64,000 bases of DNA from Paraescarpia echinospica (Eukaryota; Annelida; Polychaeta; Sabellida; Siboglinidae), in assembly GCA_020002185.1 (NCBI GenBank), contig CM034531.1, forward strand, positions 76,532,291 through 76,596,290. The letters are read 5' to 3'. Below are positions 53,191-64,000 of the stretch, piece by piece. Within the stretch, counting starts at the first letter, position 1. The number at the start of each line of letters is the position of its first letter. The notes under the pieces were generated by a model. The model had not been told where the DNA came from, ran no database searches, and worked only from the letters and a program-made list of their open reading frames with translations. The position numbers were made by a program, and so were the translations under genes.

Positions 53191-56095
53191 TCAGGTGCAC
53201 TAGGATTCTGAGTAAACGAGAGACATAACGTGACATCAGATATGTATGTACGAGAAGCCAACTGGCGTTCCCATTTAATACAACAACATAAACATATTCG
53301 GTTCAGCGATAGTTGGCCAACTGTTACTCTGCTATGACATTATATTTATAACACCATACATTGTATTCGACGAGTATGCATCCAAATACGAATTTACATG
53401 GGAGACAATTTAAACAGCTGGTCACTTACATGAAGACGGGCATAGACCGTTGTAAAGTCTATGAATTGTAACTAATGTATCGTGATGTGCGAATGTCAAC
53501 GTTCGCCACGGCCGCGTTCGGCGAGATGTCAGGAGGAAAGTCGCTCGGCGTTCGGCGAACGAATTCACGTAGACGAAAGCAGGCGACTCGGGCGATAAAG
53601 TAGACGGTAGATTTGCCTTGTCGATCCCACGCGAAACACCAGGCAACAACACGAAAACGATGTCACGACGTCGGAGATGTCGAGAAGGTCTGTCACGGAG
53701 TCTGTGTTACGACAGCTAGCAGACGAAACGGTGGTGACCTCGCATTCGAAGATCACGTCAAAACAGAACTGCAGTCTTCTTCAACGCGTAGGAAGTGCAG
53801 CGTCTCACAACTAATCTGTACTGTTGAAATCGTAGAAGTATTTACCACAGGCGTTGGGCGGACACACAGTTCGGCCCGATTCCTGGAGACGAGAGTGCAA
53901 CACTTTCTTCTGCTCAAATGTTCGTCTGGCCTCGAATGGCCGTCCTGCCCTTATATAGCTTGATGTCTGGAAGTTAGTCTGACCAATTACGACACTTAAT
54001 ACAAATTAAAGTGGCTTCAAAAACCGGCTCCCGAAACCTTTCACACTCCGAAACAATCTATTCAACTCGATGAGTTTAAAATAGATTTTGCCAGCTAAAC
54101 GTTTGGCTACATAAGTGCTCATTCAATCTTTAACTTACGTGAATTACTTACATAATTGTAATCACTGGATTCCTGTATCGAGCCGGATACCACAGTGTTC
54201 ATCGTACATTCCAACTCTCACGAATTAATCCATAATTTTAATAAAAGACGCACTCTATTCATAAGCTAGATGTGACCTTGGTGTTTTTCACACCTACATT
54301 TCTGTAAACAAGTTTTATAAGTTCAAAACATAATCTTCTTATAACCACAACATAAGTAGTTTGCAAGGTCACCATATTACCAATCATGTTAAATAATTTC
54401 TACTGGTACAAAATTTGGTATACCTAACCGTACAATTAGTGGTGAACGCTACAAATGAAATTAATTAAATTTGACTCGTCGGCAGTTAAAACGTTACACG
54501 CCTTAATCGCCAGAGGGCACCAGCGTATACCTCAGCGACAATACATACCAGAAATGGCAGCAACATCCCAATACTTTGTAAACAAAACCACTGTTCTAAA
54601 GTCTGAATAAATTCTATATAAACCATGTTGTGACGTCCAACTTCCGTGGCGTGAGGGACAAATGAGAGGGGTGATATAGTCTGGGACGGTTGAGGGTTGC
54701 ATCGCATAACTCCCTTGGGTGTGACCCGTCCACTCTCGGATATTGTCTGTGTACATTTTATGGTCTTCCTCGTTTTCTGCCGCCTTTGACCGTGCCTTCT
54801 AGCATTTCTTTGACAAGTGTGTTGTGCCTAGTTGTCTTGCCGAATCATTGGAGTTTACGGCTGTTCTTGGGGTCCTGCGGCTTCAAAGATCGCTTGCGTA
54901 ACGGCCATATTTGTGACATAGTCTCTGTATGAAATGTTCTTAATCTTACTAAAAAATTCATTTGAAATGCGGATATTTTTCCTTCGGTTTCAGGGTCCTG
55001 GGTTTCTTATCAACAGCCTAGTTGAATAAATAATACAAACCTCTTTAGGTGCTAGCGTAAATATAAACCGAAAAGCTGTCTGGTTTGGGGGCCATCCATA
55101 TGATACATTACGCTAAATTTGGACTTTTAAAGACAACTCACCCATTTCTAACGCTTAGTGACGCTGGCGTGTGCACCCCAAAGTACGTTCGTTTTGAGAC
55201 GAATATATTTTGATTCGTAATCCACAGGTAGATTAAGGGTACATGAATAAATAATAATAAACAGTAACACTAACTGCCCATGTTTAGACCATGACATATA
55301 GGAAGACGGGCGGATGCGGTAGCTGCCTAGGTAGTCGGGTGGGCTTTCAATAGGAGTTCGAGTCAACCTATTGGTCTACTGCGGCAGTCTCTTTCACTCT
55401 AAGTTGCCTGTTTCTTTCGGACGTGACAAGTAATGTTATTTCTAATATCAGTTATATAAGAAATTACAAATGTATACAGGTAGATGGACAACCTGTTAAG
55501 GGGAGTTATGCGCGCATCAATAGCTGCTGCTAAATCCCTTGTTCTGATCATGGAATAATTGATACGAGCGCCTCGTTCACTCGGTACCAGCACAGTATAA
55601 GACAGCACGTCATAACTATTAGGTATTGAAGCCATTTTCGAGCTCTTTTTGTATTCATATGCTCAAAACACTAAAAAGACACACTTCCGATTGCATATGG
55701 CGTAGTAAATACCAATCGCTGTCAGTCTGATATTGACAGCTAAACGAGCTGAGAAGTTTTTGTTTGTAATCGTTTTGTAACGCTAGCCCAGAGACTCCCA
55801 CCCCATGTAACTCTTCGTCACCCTGGCCCGGAGACACTTCACCCCCTCAAAATTACTGTCTATATGGATGACCCCGTCTGTAGAAACACTTCATAAAGAA
55901 CAACTTAGTACATATATGTGATATGTGTTTTTCCCCAAAAATAAATGTGTATGCGTACGTGCCTACGTGAGTACACATATAGACGCCTACGTGTACATTG
56001 TGACGGAAGATACAAAAAACAGGCTCAGTAGATTAATGTGTGTGTGGAGCGCCAGCAGAATAAATAAAATATATTATTATACGGTATTTATATAC
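53191..56095. other. Long stretch without recognised gene
   Basis: 53,420-53,960 is GC-rich and open in several frames but without motif. 54,000-54,470 is AT-rich. 55,303-55,375 carries a possible degenerate tRNA-like SINE head (GATGCGGTAGCTGCCTAGG ... GAGTTCGAGTCAACC). The open frames at 54,486-54,756 (minus) are not recognised. Confidence 0.35.
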
Positions 56096-56099
56096 AGTA

Positions 56100-56865
56100 T
56101 TACAGCACAGGAGTAGCTGGTGTCAGAAGTAAAACTTTAACCATCAACGAATTCGTGACCGACCACGACATTTATAACTTAGCCATAACGGAAAAATGGC
56201 TGAAAAAAACAGCAACAATCCTATAATCGCCGAACTGACGCCGAACGGATATACGTTCATCAACGTTCCTCGTGCGGCTGGCCGCGGTGGTGGTGTCGGC
56301 GTCATCCACAGGAACACGTTTCCATGCAAGTTGCTCCCTAAGCCGAACTGTGAGTTTTTTGAGTCACTTCTAGAACGTTCATCCTGGACACGCTCTACCG
56401 TCCGCCATCATCGGCTAAGAATCCCAGGCTGATGGAGGAAAACATCACTGGATTCATTTAAATCCGTGTTGAAGACTTACCTGTTCACTGCAGCGCATAT
56501 GTAACTCGGACGATTACCAACACTCTTTTACCCTAGCTGGTTAATGTTTAACGTTTATTTATATATTGATTTTTTCATGTACATTTTAGCCTAACTTATT
56601 GCTGTTTATATTAATATAAGTTTATTATTAAAATAATAATATGATCTTAGTTATTTTATTTTATTATATCATATTTTAATCACTTCCTTTTCTACTTCTA
56701 CTTTATTTATTGTCTTAATTACTATTATTATTAATTTATTTTAACTACGATATTACAACTATTTTTTATATTCAAATACGTTGTTTTTAACATACGTTTG
56801 TATATCAATGTAACGCGCTGTGAACAACATTGGATGTGGCGTTTAACAAAATAAAATATTATCAT
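56100..56865 (+). pseudogene. Internally deleted L2-group LINE (endonuclease start joined to RT end)
   Basis: The plus strand reads, in parts, TINEF, ITEKWLKK and IAELTPNGYTFINVPRAAGR followed by GGGVGVIHRNTF, the first half of an L2 endonuclease. At about 56,360-56,430 it jumps to KTSLDSFKSVLKTYLFTAA, the very C-terminus of the RT. All of the RT is missing. The 3' UTR follows and ends GGCGTTTAACAAAATAAAAT. Such end-keeping deletion derivatives could be mobilised in trans by full elements. Confidence 0.75.
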
Positions 56866-56867
56866 TA

Positions 56868-57603
56868 TTCCTGTTCCAATATAGCAACACTATGTTGGAC
56901 CTACCTCAACGTACAGTATAAATAAATATTATCCAAACTATCGACCAACCGCAAACATTACCAAATATATCTGTCATCTTTGTCCCGGCCTTCAGTCAGC
57001 ATTACCCCGCATCTAACGGTACGATCTACCAACACGACCACAATCATTCTTGAACTCTTCCCTGACCACCTGTCAACGTTCACTTCAAATGTACAACCAA
57101 CCATCCGTCAACTTCACGTCAGCGTAAATCGGCGATTAATGACACGCAACTCAAACACACCTTTTTATGAATATTGCAAGACGGCGCAACAGTAACAGTT
57201 ATCCTTATTTAATAGAATCCGAGCTACCCGGCGTTGCCGGTGTAAGAAGGCAACCATATGTTGGTGACCCCTCCCGAGATCCCCACCGCCCCGACGAATT
57301 TCGAAAAAACGTAAATCTACGAACCACCCAAATAGACCCACTAGATTACAAACAAAATGCCCAGCACCATACATACAAAACTGACTGAGATATGGGTTCA
57401 CAATCAGACATACAGACCGACAGACAGACAAGCAAACAAGCAAACAGAAAGACATATAGAAAACCGTATTATTTTATAATATAGAGGTTAATCAACAATC
57501 CGTCATTAACGAATTGGTTTGAACAATTATGATTACTTCCACGTAACACTGACGTGTATTCAAACTTCATTAAGGACAAGTTGTTTGGGAAGAAATCCGT
57601 TCA
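56868..57603 (-). repeat. Dispersed repeat, inverted partner of 22,400-22,975
   Basis: Contains the same ordered landmarks in opposite orientation, plus about 130 bp (57,010-57,135) not in the other copy. The plus frame 57,167-57,388 begins MNIARRRNSNSYPYLIESEL as in the partner; conserved start but no known family. Confidence 0.75.
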
Positions 57604-57731
57604 ACTATTTAATTTGCCTCATAGTAGTTACATTCTCATACCACTGCACTCGGTATATGTATCAAGTCTCGTTTAATACGATATGTACAACTCCAACTGA
57701 TACACTCACGCACCCTCATGCGCACGCAAGC

Positions 57732-57732
57732 G

Positions 57733-57769
<37 letters not shown>

Positions 57770-57800
57770 TCGTTCACAAGGACGCACACACACTTGCACG
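57732..57800 (+). repeat. (CA)n microsatellite
   Basis: CACACA run of about 34 bp at 57,735-57,768 with further CA-rich flank. Confidence 0.9.
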
Positions 57801-57879
57801 CACATTCTCACTCAACTGGTTACGGTTTTATCCAAATAGCAACAAAACAAAACTTGGCTTGTGAACGTAACAGTTGTTG

Positions 57880-60800
57880 TTCTCCTCGTCGTTCCCTGTC
57901 TTCAGGGGTGAGGCTGACTTGGATACGTCGACATTTTCTTTCTCATCCTCCTCATTGCACTTGCACAACTTTCTCTACCACCCTTCTCCATTATCCTCGG
58001 TCTTTTGCTCTTTTCCTCCCTTCCCCTTTCCATCCCTCCAGGTCTCTCTTCACGCAATCCTCCCACCTCAATGTCGGTCGCCCTCGTCTTCTTTTTCCCT
58101 CCACTCTCCGGGCATCTGCTTTCTTTGCCACCCGTTGTTCTCCCGTTCGCTCCATATGTCCTGCCCAGTTCAACCAGTTACTTATCACCAACTTCTTCTT
58201 GAAACTTTCTTTCACACCAACATCCTCCCTCAACTCTTCCACTCTTCGCTTATCTATTCTCGTTACCCCCGTAATTCTCCTAATCCAGTTATTTCCGCAC
58301 ACTTGTACCCTCTCCTATTGTTTCTCTGTCATTGCTATAGTCTCTAGGCCATACAGGTAGGCTGGTGTCACACATGCGCATAGTACCTTTCCCTTGAGTT
58401 TTCGCGATATGTGTCTGTCTCCCATCACACCTTCTACTTTCCTCCATGCATTCGCCCCTGCTTGTATTCTCCTGCGAATTTCTGTCTCTGAGGAGCCAAC
58501 CCCACATACCGCTCCGCCCAGGTATACAAAACTGTCTCTTTGTTTTAGTTTCTTCCTCTTCAGGTGTATTTCCAGTTCTTTGCTTTGTTGCCCAACCCAC
58601 AGTATCTCTGTCTTTTCCAGATTCACTTTCAGTCCGTGTTTGCTGAAGATATCCTTCCACTCTATCAGTTGTTCCTGTACATCCGTTTCCCCGTCTGCTA
58701 CCACCGCTAGATCGTCTGCATACATAATATTCTGTATGCAGACGATCTAGCGGTGGTAGCAGAGAATATATTTCGTAATGGTCTTTCTACTTATCAGTTC
58801 CATCACTGCGATAAACAGTAGTGGGTTCAGGGCACACTCCTGTCTCAAGCCAACATTCACTTTGAATTCTTCCGAGATTCCAGGTCCACACACCACTCTG
58901 CCCTTCGTTTCTTCATATGTCCCTTCCACCATCCTGACCTCTGCCTCTGGGACCCTTTATCCATCTCAGTGTCGCCATTGCCATCTTTCTCGGTTCCGTT
59001 TCATAAGCTTTCTACAGGTCTATAAAACCCACAGCCACACTCTCCTCTCCCTCCAACTTATTTTCGATCAGTTGTCTCAGCGCAAACATTCCATCAACTG
59101 TACCTCTTCCTCTTCTGAAGCCCTGTTGTTCTTCTCCGATTTCTCCTTCCACTATTGTTCTTATCCTTCCATCCAGGATTCTCTCCAACATCTTCAGCAT
59201 GTGGCTCAGCAACGTGATGCCTCTGTATTTCCCGGGGTCATGCACATCTCCCTTTCTTTTCCATATCGGAACTATTATCCCTGCTCCTCTGGGATATTTC
59301 CCTATCTCATGCATGTATTCAACAATCTTTTTGTCCACCAGATTCCCACACGTTCGGCCACCACCAGCATTTTCACTCGTATTTCATCCATACCAGTCGC
59401 TCGTCCTTTCTTCATCTTCTTCATTGCTCTCTCTACCTCTTCATCCACAATCTCCTTCACCTTTAGTTCTCCTTCTACTGCACTTGGCAGATATAGTCCT
59501 TTGCTTCCTTGTTGGTTCAGCAGTCTTGAAATACTCTTCCCAGACCAGTAGAACATCTTTCCTGTCCGTAACTAGCTTTCCATTCTTGTCCTTAATCACC
59601 GTTCCAGTTTTTACATCTTTGCTGTCCTCATCCCTCTCTCCAGCCATTTTATAGATCATCTAGTTTCCGCTGTCCTCATCTAGTTTTCTGTATAGCTCCT
59701 CTTCCATTTCTCGCTTTGCTTTATCCACAGCTCTCCTAGCTGCCATCTTTTTCTGTCAATATAACTGCTGTATGGCAATGCCTGGTTGTCCTCCATTCCC
59801 CTTGATCCCTTCTATTTCTTTCCATATTTCTCTCTTTCCTCCAATTGCTTTCGCTACTTCTCCAGACCACCATGTTTGATGTTTTCTCTTCGAGGAAGCT
59901 CCTCCCTTACCAGATGTTCTGCCACATAGCTCCTCTGCTGATCCTATTAAAGTACTTCCACTCTTCCTCCACAGTTCCTACTGTTGGCTGCAATTTCTCA
60001 TACTCTGATTTCACTCTGTCTCTATATGCTCTGGCTGTGTCCCCGTGACATTTCTACCAATTAATGGTCTTTCGCCCCACATTTTAGTCCCCCCCCTATT
60101 CTGCATACGCACAATGGAAACGAGGGGCTTGTGTTGCGTAGTCACGTGTTCACCAGGGATGACCTTACAGTCCTCCAGTCGCCACATTTGCTGTTTCCCC
60201 ACTATCAGCAGGTCCAGCTCTGTCTTATGGTGGCCACTCCTATAAGATATTTTGTGGTTTTCCCTCTTTTGAAAAAATTACCCCGCCACCGCCAGCCCAT
60301 TTCGCATCACCAACTCTATTAACTTCCAGCCCTCTCGGGTCCTTGTGCCCCATCCAAATCCCCCAACTGAATCATCTTCGCCTGCCTCCGCTGTACATTA
60401 AAATCACCAGCTACGCACAACATCACATGCGCTTCCACCATTCCCATCATGATTTCTAGCTCTTCCCTGAAGGCCCTTTTCTCTGACTCTGCCATTCCTG
60501 TTTGAGGTCCATACTGCACACCAGCTGCTTCTTCACCACCATCCATGCAACAAATGATCCTCCCTTGCCATCTCTCCACTCTCATCACATCTCTACTGAT
60601 CTCCTCCGTTACTATGATGCCTACACCATTGCTCCTTCCATCTCCTTCTGCTTGTAGGATCTTATACCCCCCCTGCCAGTGCCCTCGCTCAGTCTCCCTT
60701 CCACTTGGTTTCTTGCACGCACAACATTTCTATTCTCCTCCTTTCCGTCATGTTGACCACTTCCTGTGCTTTTCCTCCCATCGTCCCCACATTGAGACTC

Positions 60801-61330
60801 CCTAGCCGGACTTCGCATCTTAGTCGCCGCCGGCGGAACGATCCACCCGGACTTCGCTGATTTCTCACCACTGCCGGGAAGCGTGGCGCGTCGGCTGCCC
60901 CGGTCGCGGTAGCAATATCGACTATATGTAACCTTGCCATTCCATTTGCTTGGGACTTGATAGCCAGTGCAGCGCTGCCCTGACTGACCTCCAGTGCAGT
61001 TTCTTTTTGGTAGTTTCCTTCTCCTAGGTGGACTGTCTGTCAAGATTTACGAGCTCCACTTGCTCAGGGTTTTGGTCTGGGTTTTCCTTCCCCTAGATCA
61101 ATTGCCTGCCATGGCTAATGAGCTTGATTTGCCCGGTACTATTTACCCACAGTTGGGGGTTGAACTAATGAATGTCGGGACATGTCCACCCTAGGTGGGC
61201 CCAGCACCCCACCTTTGGGGCTCCAACCTGCTACGAGATTCCTAACACATTTGCCTGTGGCCGTAAGTTGCCCAGTATCCGCAGTGTACCACAAGGAGGT
61301 TATGCTAGCGTGTTATCTGTGCCAGAGGAG
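57880..61330 (-). pseudogene. RTE-like LINE, nearly full-length (endonuclease + RT), with a fold-back in the active site
   Basis: On the minus strand the 5' region (61,330-60,960) precedes an endonuclease: RLGSLNVGTMGGKAQEVVNM and IEMLCVQETKWKGD (60,840-60,690), then GGYKILQAEGDGRSNGVGII, AGDFNVQ. RT: VPIWKRKGDVHDPGKYRGIT, EEQQGFRRGRGTVDGMFALR, VAVGFIDL, then VNVGLRQECALNPLLFIAVM. MYADDLAVVADGETDVQEQL has the catalytic YADD. The C-terminus has VSNWLNWAGHMERT-type sequence (here ISNWLNWAGHMERT) and RRGRPTLRWEDCVKRDL, ending near 57,990. Frames break only at a few places (near 60,620, 60,360, 59,550, 59,010, 58,740, 58,310). It is the best preserved LINE in the window. Confidence 0.9.
58694..58763 (-). 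repeat. 30-bp perfect inverted repeat at the RT YADD motif
   Basis: Arms 58,694-58,723 and 58,734-58,763 are perfect reverse complements separated by 10 nt (ATAATATTCT). The left arm on the minus strand encodes the YADDLAVVAD region; the right arm is its mirror copy and introduces a frame break just before the active site. Confidence 0.95.
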
Positions 61331-62153
61331 CTACCTGGCGGCTATCGTTGAAAGCGAGAGTATGAAGCACAAACTACATACAACACATTAAACTACTGCA
61401 TTTGGCGCATCACACAGACCTACGTTTACACACCACAGCTCGTGTATAAACCTTGGGAGGCAACTGCCTAATGTGAAGGAATTCAAATACATCGATGCAA
61501 TGGCTTCCAACTCAAATAAAGCCTTTCCATCCCAGACGTTGACTGCTGCAATTGACTAGATTTCCGTTTTATAATTAATATATCCTTATACAATATATCA
61601 CTGATATTACAAATGCAAAAAAAGTAATTGTCATTGTTACTAAAATGTTATTCAATACAAGAACTCATTAACATAGCCATATTTAAATGTGTATATGTGA
61701 CGTATTTTTAGCTTATCAAAATGACTTAATTCTCATTACCATTGCAATGCATATTATTCGTTTATTCCTAACAAATACAAAGCATCTGATCAAAAATGCG
61801 TTATGTTACTTAAGCACACACATATAATCCAAGTAAGTAAGAATTAATCAAACATGCCACGTCTATATAATTGTATTATATGTATTGATCGCCCGAGATT
61901 ATGCGGTGAACAATCGAGCTGGCAAGAACAAGGTCAGTACGCGTCATGTGCGCCACCAGGCAAGTTTATACAACGGAAGGCAAATCAGCGAGAACCCGTG
62001 TTAAGTTACCTGTCACATTATGGAATAGTGAAAATCCATGTTCTTGTATTATCTCATAAAATTATGAAACACCTGGAATTTTCCTTTTAATACACGTCCA
62101 CGAAGTGAACAATAACACGTTTTAGATAACATTTACTTACCATTCTTCGGGTT

Positions 62154-62196
<43 letters not shown>

Positions 62197-62973
62197 ATAT
62201 AATTGATATATACATATATTACATACATTCAGTGGTGTATATAACCGTGTCTTTTTTGTTTTTCTTTCCGTGTTTATTAGTTAAGAATTTCTATTCTCAT
62301 AAAATATGAAAGAAAATTTACAGTAAGAAACAACACTCTATTGAACAGTTAACCCAAGCAGCAGAAACTGAGTCATCATTAGATACTGTCGCGAGACTAG
62401 CCATTCTAAAAGCAAACGAGAGTAATCTACCGAGGCTTTAGGTGAACAGCGCAGCAGACCACAAAGCGGGCGAACCCATACATTTAGGAGTCATGTCATG
62501 TCTGTCCCAGCCAGACACCCTGTGATATAAAAACAAACACTGCAATTACAGGTGGTACAAATAAGCTACAATTATACGCAACTGACCTTATATTGCATTA
62601 CAATAAATTAGTTTATGGTTTGAAATGCACACGGCAACTCATGCATCAGGTCCCTGCGGTACATGTTTGTCGGGAGTGCCACTGTCACCCACGGGACCTT
62701 GTTGTACTCGTGATTGTGTTAGGCGAGTTTCCGCATAAATGACACGGCAAGTGTAATGCAAACCAACCATTGTGGTCTGATTGAAATTTTTTACGTTTTG
62801 CGCACCTCGACTGGCCGGTATGTGCGTGCCCGCTACGTGTCATGGACTTCGGGTTTGTGCGATGGAGCACCATTAGGGCGATCACAGGCAGGCGCCACCA
62901 ACAAAGCACCCCGACAAATCCAAAGAACGAAGTAGTCATAACGAGACGAAGCTTTCTTCACCGGTGATCCACC
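61331..62973. other. Upstream region of SLC5 copy 3; no other gene recognised
   Basis: Contains a (TA)n(TG)n microsatellite at 62,154-62,200. The plus frame 61,854-62,090 is not recognised. The last 100 bp before 62,974 share GGTGATCCACC with copy 2 and should hold the 5' UTR; no clear core promoter motif is visible. Confidence 0.4.
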
Positions 62974-63300
62974 ATGTTCACGGCGTGGGACTACGCAGCT
63001 TTCGTTCTGATGCTAGTCGTTCCGGCCTGTATCGGGCTGTACTTCGGTTGTACGGGCGGTAGACAGAGGACGACGAAGGAATACATGCTTGCCGACCGTA
63101 AGATGGGTTTGTTGCCCGTGTCTCTGTCGATGCTCGCCAGCTTCATGTCGGCCATCATGATACTCGGAGTCCCGGCCGAGATGTACGTGTTCGGTTCACA
63201 GTTCTGGATGCTGTGGATCGGCTTCGCCATCGCTATGCCCGTGTCAGCATACTTCTTCCTTCCCGTGTTCTACAACCTCGGACTGACTAGCGTCTTTGAG
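62974..63300 (+). CDS. SLC5-like transporter first coding exon, copy 3
   Basis: An open exon of 109 codons starts MFTAWDYAAFVLMLVVPACI and ends LGLTSVFE, followed by donor GTGAGT. It holds GLYFGCTGGRQRTTKEYML, MGLLPVSLSMLASFMSAIMI and VPAEMYVFGSQFW: transmembrane helices 1-3 with the family's unwound first helix and the substrate-site helix. The start is supported by the shared upstream GGTGATCCACC in copies 2 and 3. It shares its reading phase and boundaries with copies 1 and 2, and is about two-thirds identical in protein to copy 1 and far closer to copy 2. The rest of the gene lies outside the window to the right. Confidence 0.88.
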
Positions 63301-64000
63301 GTGAGTTATTAGACACTGTTTCTGCACGTCCCGTCTGTGTGTATGTGTAGACCTGGTATACATACACACACGCACACACTCACATGCACAAGCATACACA
63401 CGCACCAACACACACACGCACACATACACACACACGCACGCACGCATGCATACATCGTGTTTGAAGGACACTACGACAACAATATCAACAGTTGTACAAG
63501 TTCGTCTCGCACCGGTGAACAAACTATCAGCAAGCACCACAGGTTGTTACTCCACTGCTATCTCAGAAGGTTATTCTCAGAGTTGCTGAAAACAAAAGGC
63601 AGTTGGTCTCCATTATCTGTGATGAATTTGTACCAGAAAGTGAGACACAACGGAGCCACAACGAAGCAGAAGAATATTAATACGAATCAGCAGGCCATAA
63701 TTAATGTATGGTAACATTAATGATCTATACAAAGTAAATTTCATATTTACTGACAAAAGTCATTTAAATTTGAGTTACCGTAAATATCAAAATGACAACA
63801 ACAACAACAACAAACATTATTATAGATTGTATTCAGATCAAAAACATCACAAAAGGATTGAATCAAATTGATGGTTGAGATTATCTGACCCAATATGAAA
63901 TGATCCCACGCATAATCTCACAACTTAAAATGCCTAAATTTGAGCAGTTTACGATTCTTTCTTTGCTTGTTGTCAGAAAGAGATTTATTGGTAGTGCGAA
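63301..64000 (+). other. Intron 1 of SLC5 copy 3 (start)
   Basis: Begins GTGAGTTATT. A CA/CG-rich microsatellite occupies 63,355-63,450. At 63,530-63,580 CAGCAAGCACCACAGG and GTTGTTACTCCACTGC match the intron of copy 2 next to its donor (51,055-51,150 on the minus strand), so the microsatellite is an extra insertion in copy 3. No exon 2 is seen before the window ends. Confidence 0.65.

Noticed and set aside
57794..58360. 188-codon Ser/Pro/Phe-rich plus frame, and similar frames at 58,778-59,654
   Set aside because: Antisense shadows of the RTE-like LINE on the minus strand.

Overview
The window is animal nuclear DNA, AT-rich and crowded with transposable-element relics. The only host-type coding sequence I can support is a set of intron-bearing exons of an SLC5 (sodium-coupled solute transporter, SMCT/SLC5A8-like) family. 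Classical GT/AG splice sites, many families of non-LTR retrotransposon, a Penelope element, a Ty3/Gypsy relic, a Polinton/Maverick piece, tRNA-type SINEs and long CA/TA/TG microsatellites suggest a marine or aquatic invertebrate (lancelet, echinoderm, brachiopod or mollusc-like). The sequence alone does not fix the phylum.

Host genes: three copies of the same SLC5 first coding exon are present. Copy 1 is on the minus strand (9,672-10,007) and intact. Copy 2 is on the minus strand (51,177-51,499) and broken; it is followed by exon 2 (50,390-50,455) and a later membrane-helix exon (46,491-46,644) whose 5' part is repeated as 62-bp modules. Copy 3 is on the plus strand (62,974-63,300) and intact, and its gene runs off the right edge.

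Layout. 1-2.3 kb: Jockey-like LINE relic. 4.1-4.9 kb: LINE ORF1. 5.1-9.2 kb: DNA transposon 'C'. 9.28-9.65 kb: hAT-type MITE touching the SLC5 copy 1 splice donor. 10.4-10.85 kb: minisatellite. 11.4-20.3 kb: three LINEs nested in one another, one carrying a 2A-like peptide plus PHD finger. 20.3-22.1 kb: CR1-group LINE. 22.4-23 kb: repeat whose inverted partner lies at 56.9-57.6 kb. 23.0-24.4 kb: Penelope element with GIY-YIG nuclease. 25.2-25.75 kb: SINEs. 25.9-26.6 kb: RTE-like fragment. 26.6-28.1 kb: decayed Polinton capsid and protease. 29.1-31.0 kb: RTE-like LINE with an inserted LINE 3' end. 31.0-34.2 kb: Gypsy pol relic. 35.5-36.6 kb: palindromic dinucleotide and CpG-dense tetranucleotide satellites. 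38.5-46.35 kb: DNA transposon 'A' with DNA transposon 'B' inserted in its gene. 47.0-48.1 kb: TA-flanked MITE. 48.8-50.2 kb: second CR1-group copy. 52.1-53.2 kb: another nuclease-like relic. 56.1-56.9 kb: internally deleted LINE. 57.9-61.3 kb: well-preserved RTE-like LINE.

The most interesting result is a transposon family represented by elements A, B and C. All three share the terminus TAGTCCA, have long inverted repeats and 3-bp duplication-like flanks, and carry parts of one large protein: an N-terminal Cys/His zinc domain, a conserved middle, a FEN/XPG-like (PIN-fold) nuclease and a Cys-rich tail. B sits in A's gene and A's reading frame resumes immediately across it. This resembles the Academ superfamily, which is described as encoding XPG-like nuclease and Cys8 finger domains, but that assignment is inference. 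Most elements here look inactive from frameshifts, stops and nesting.
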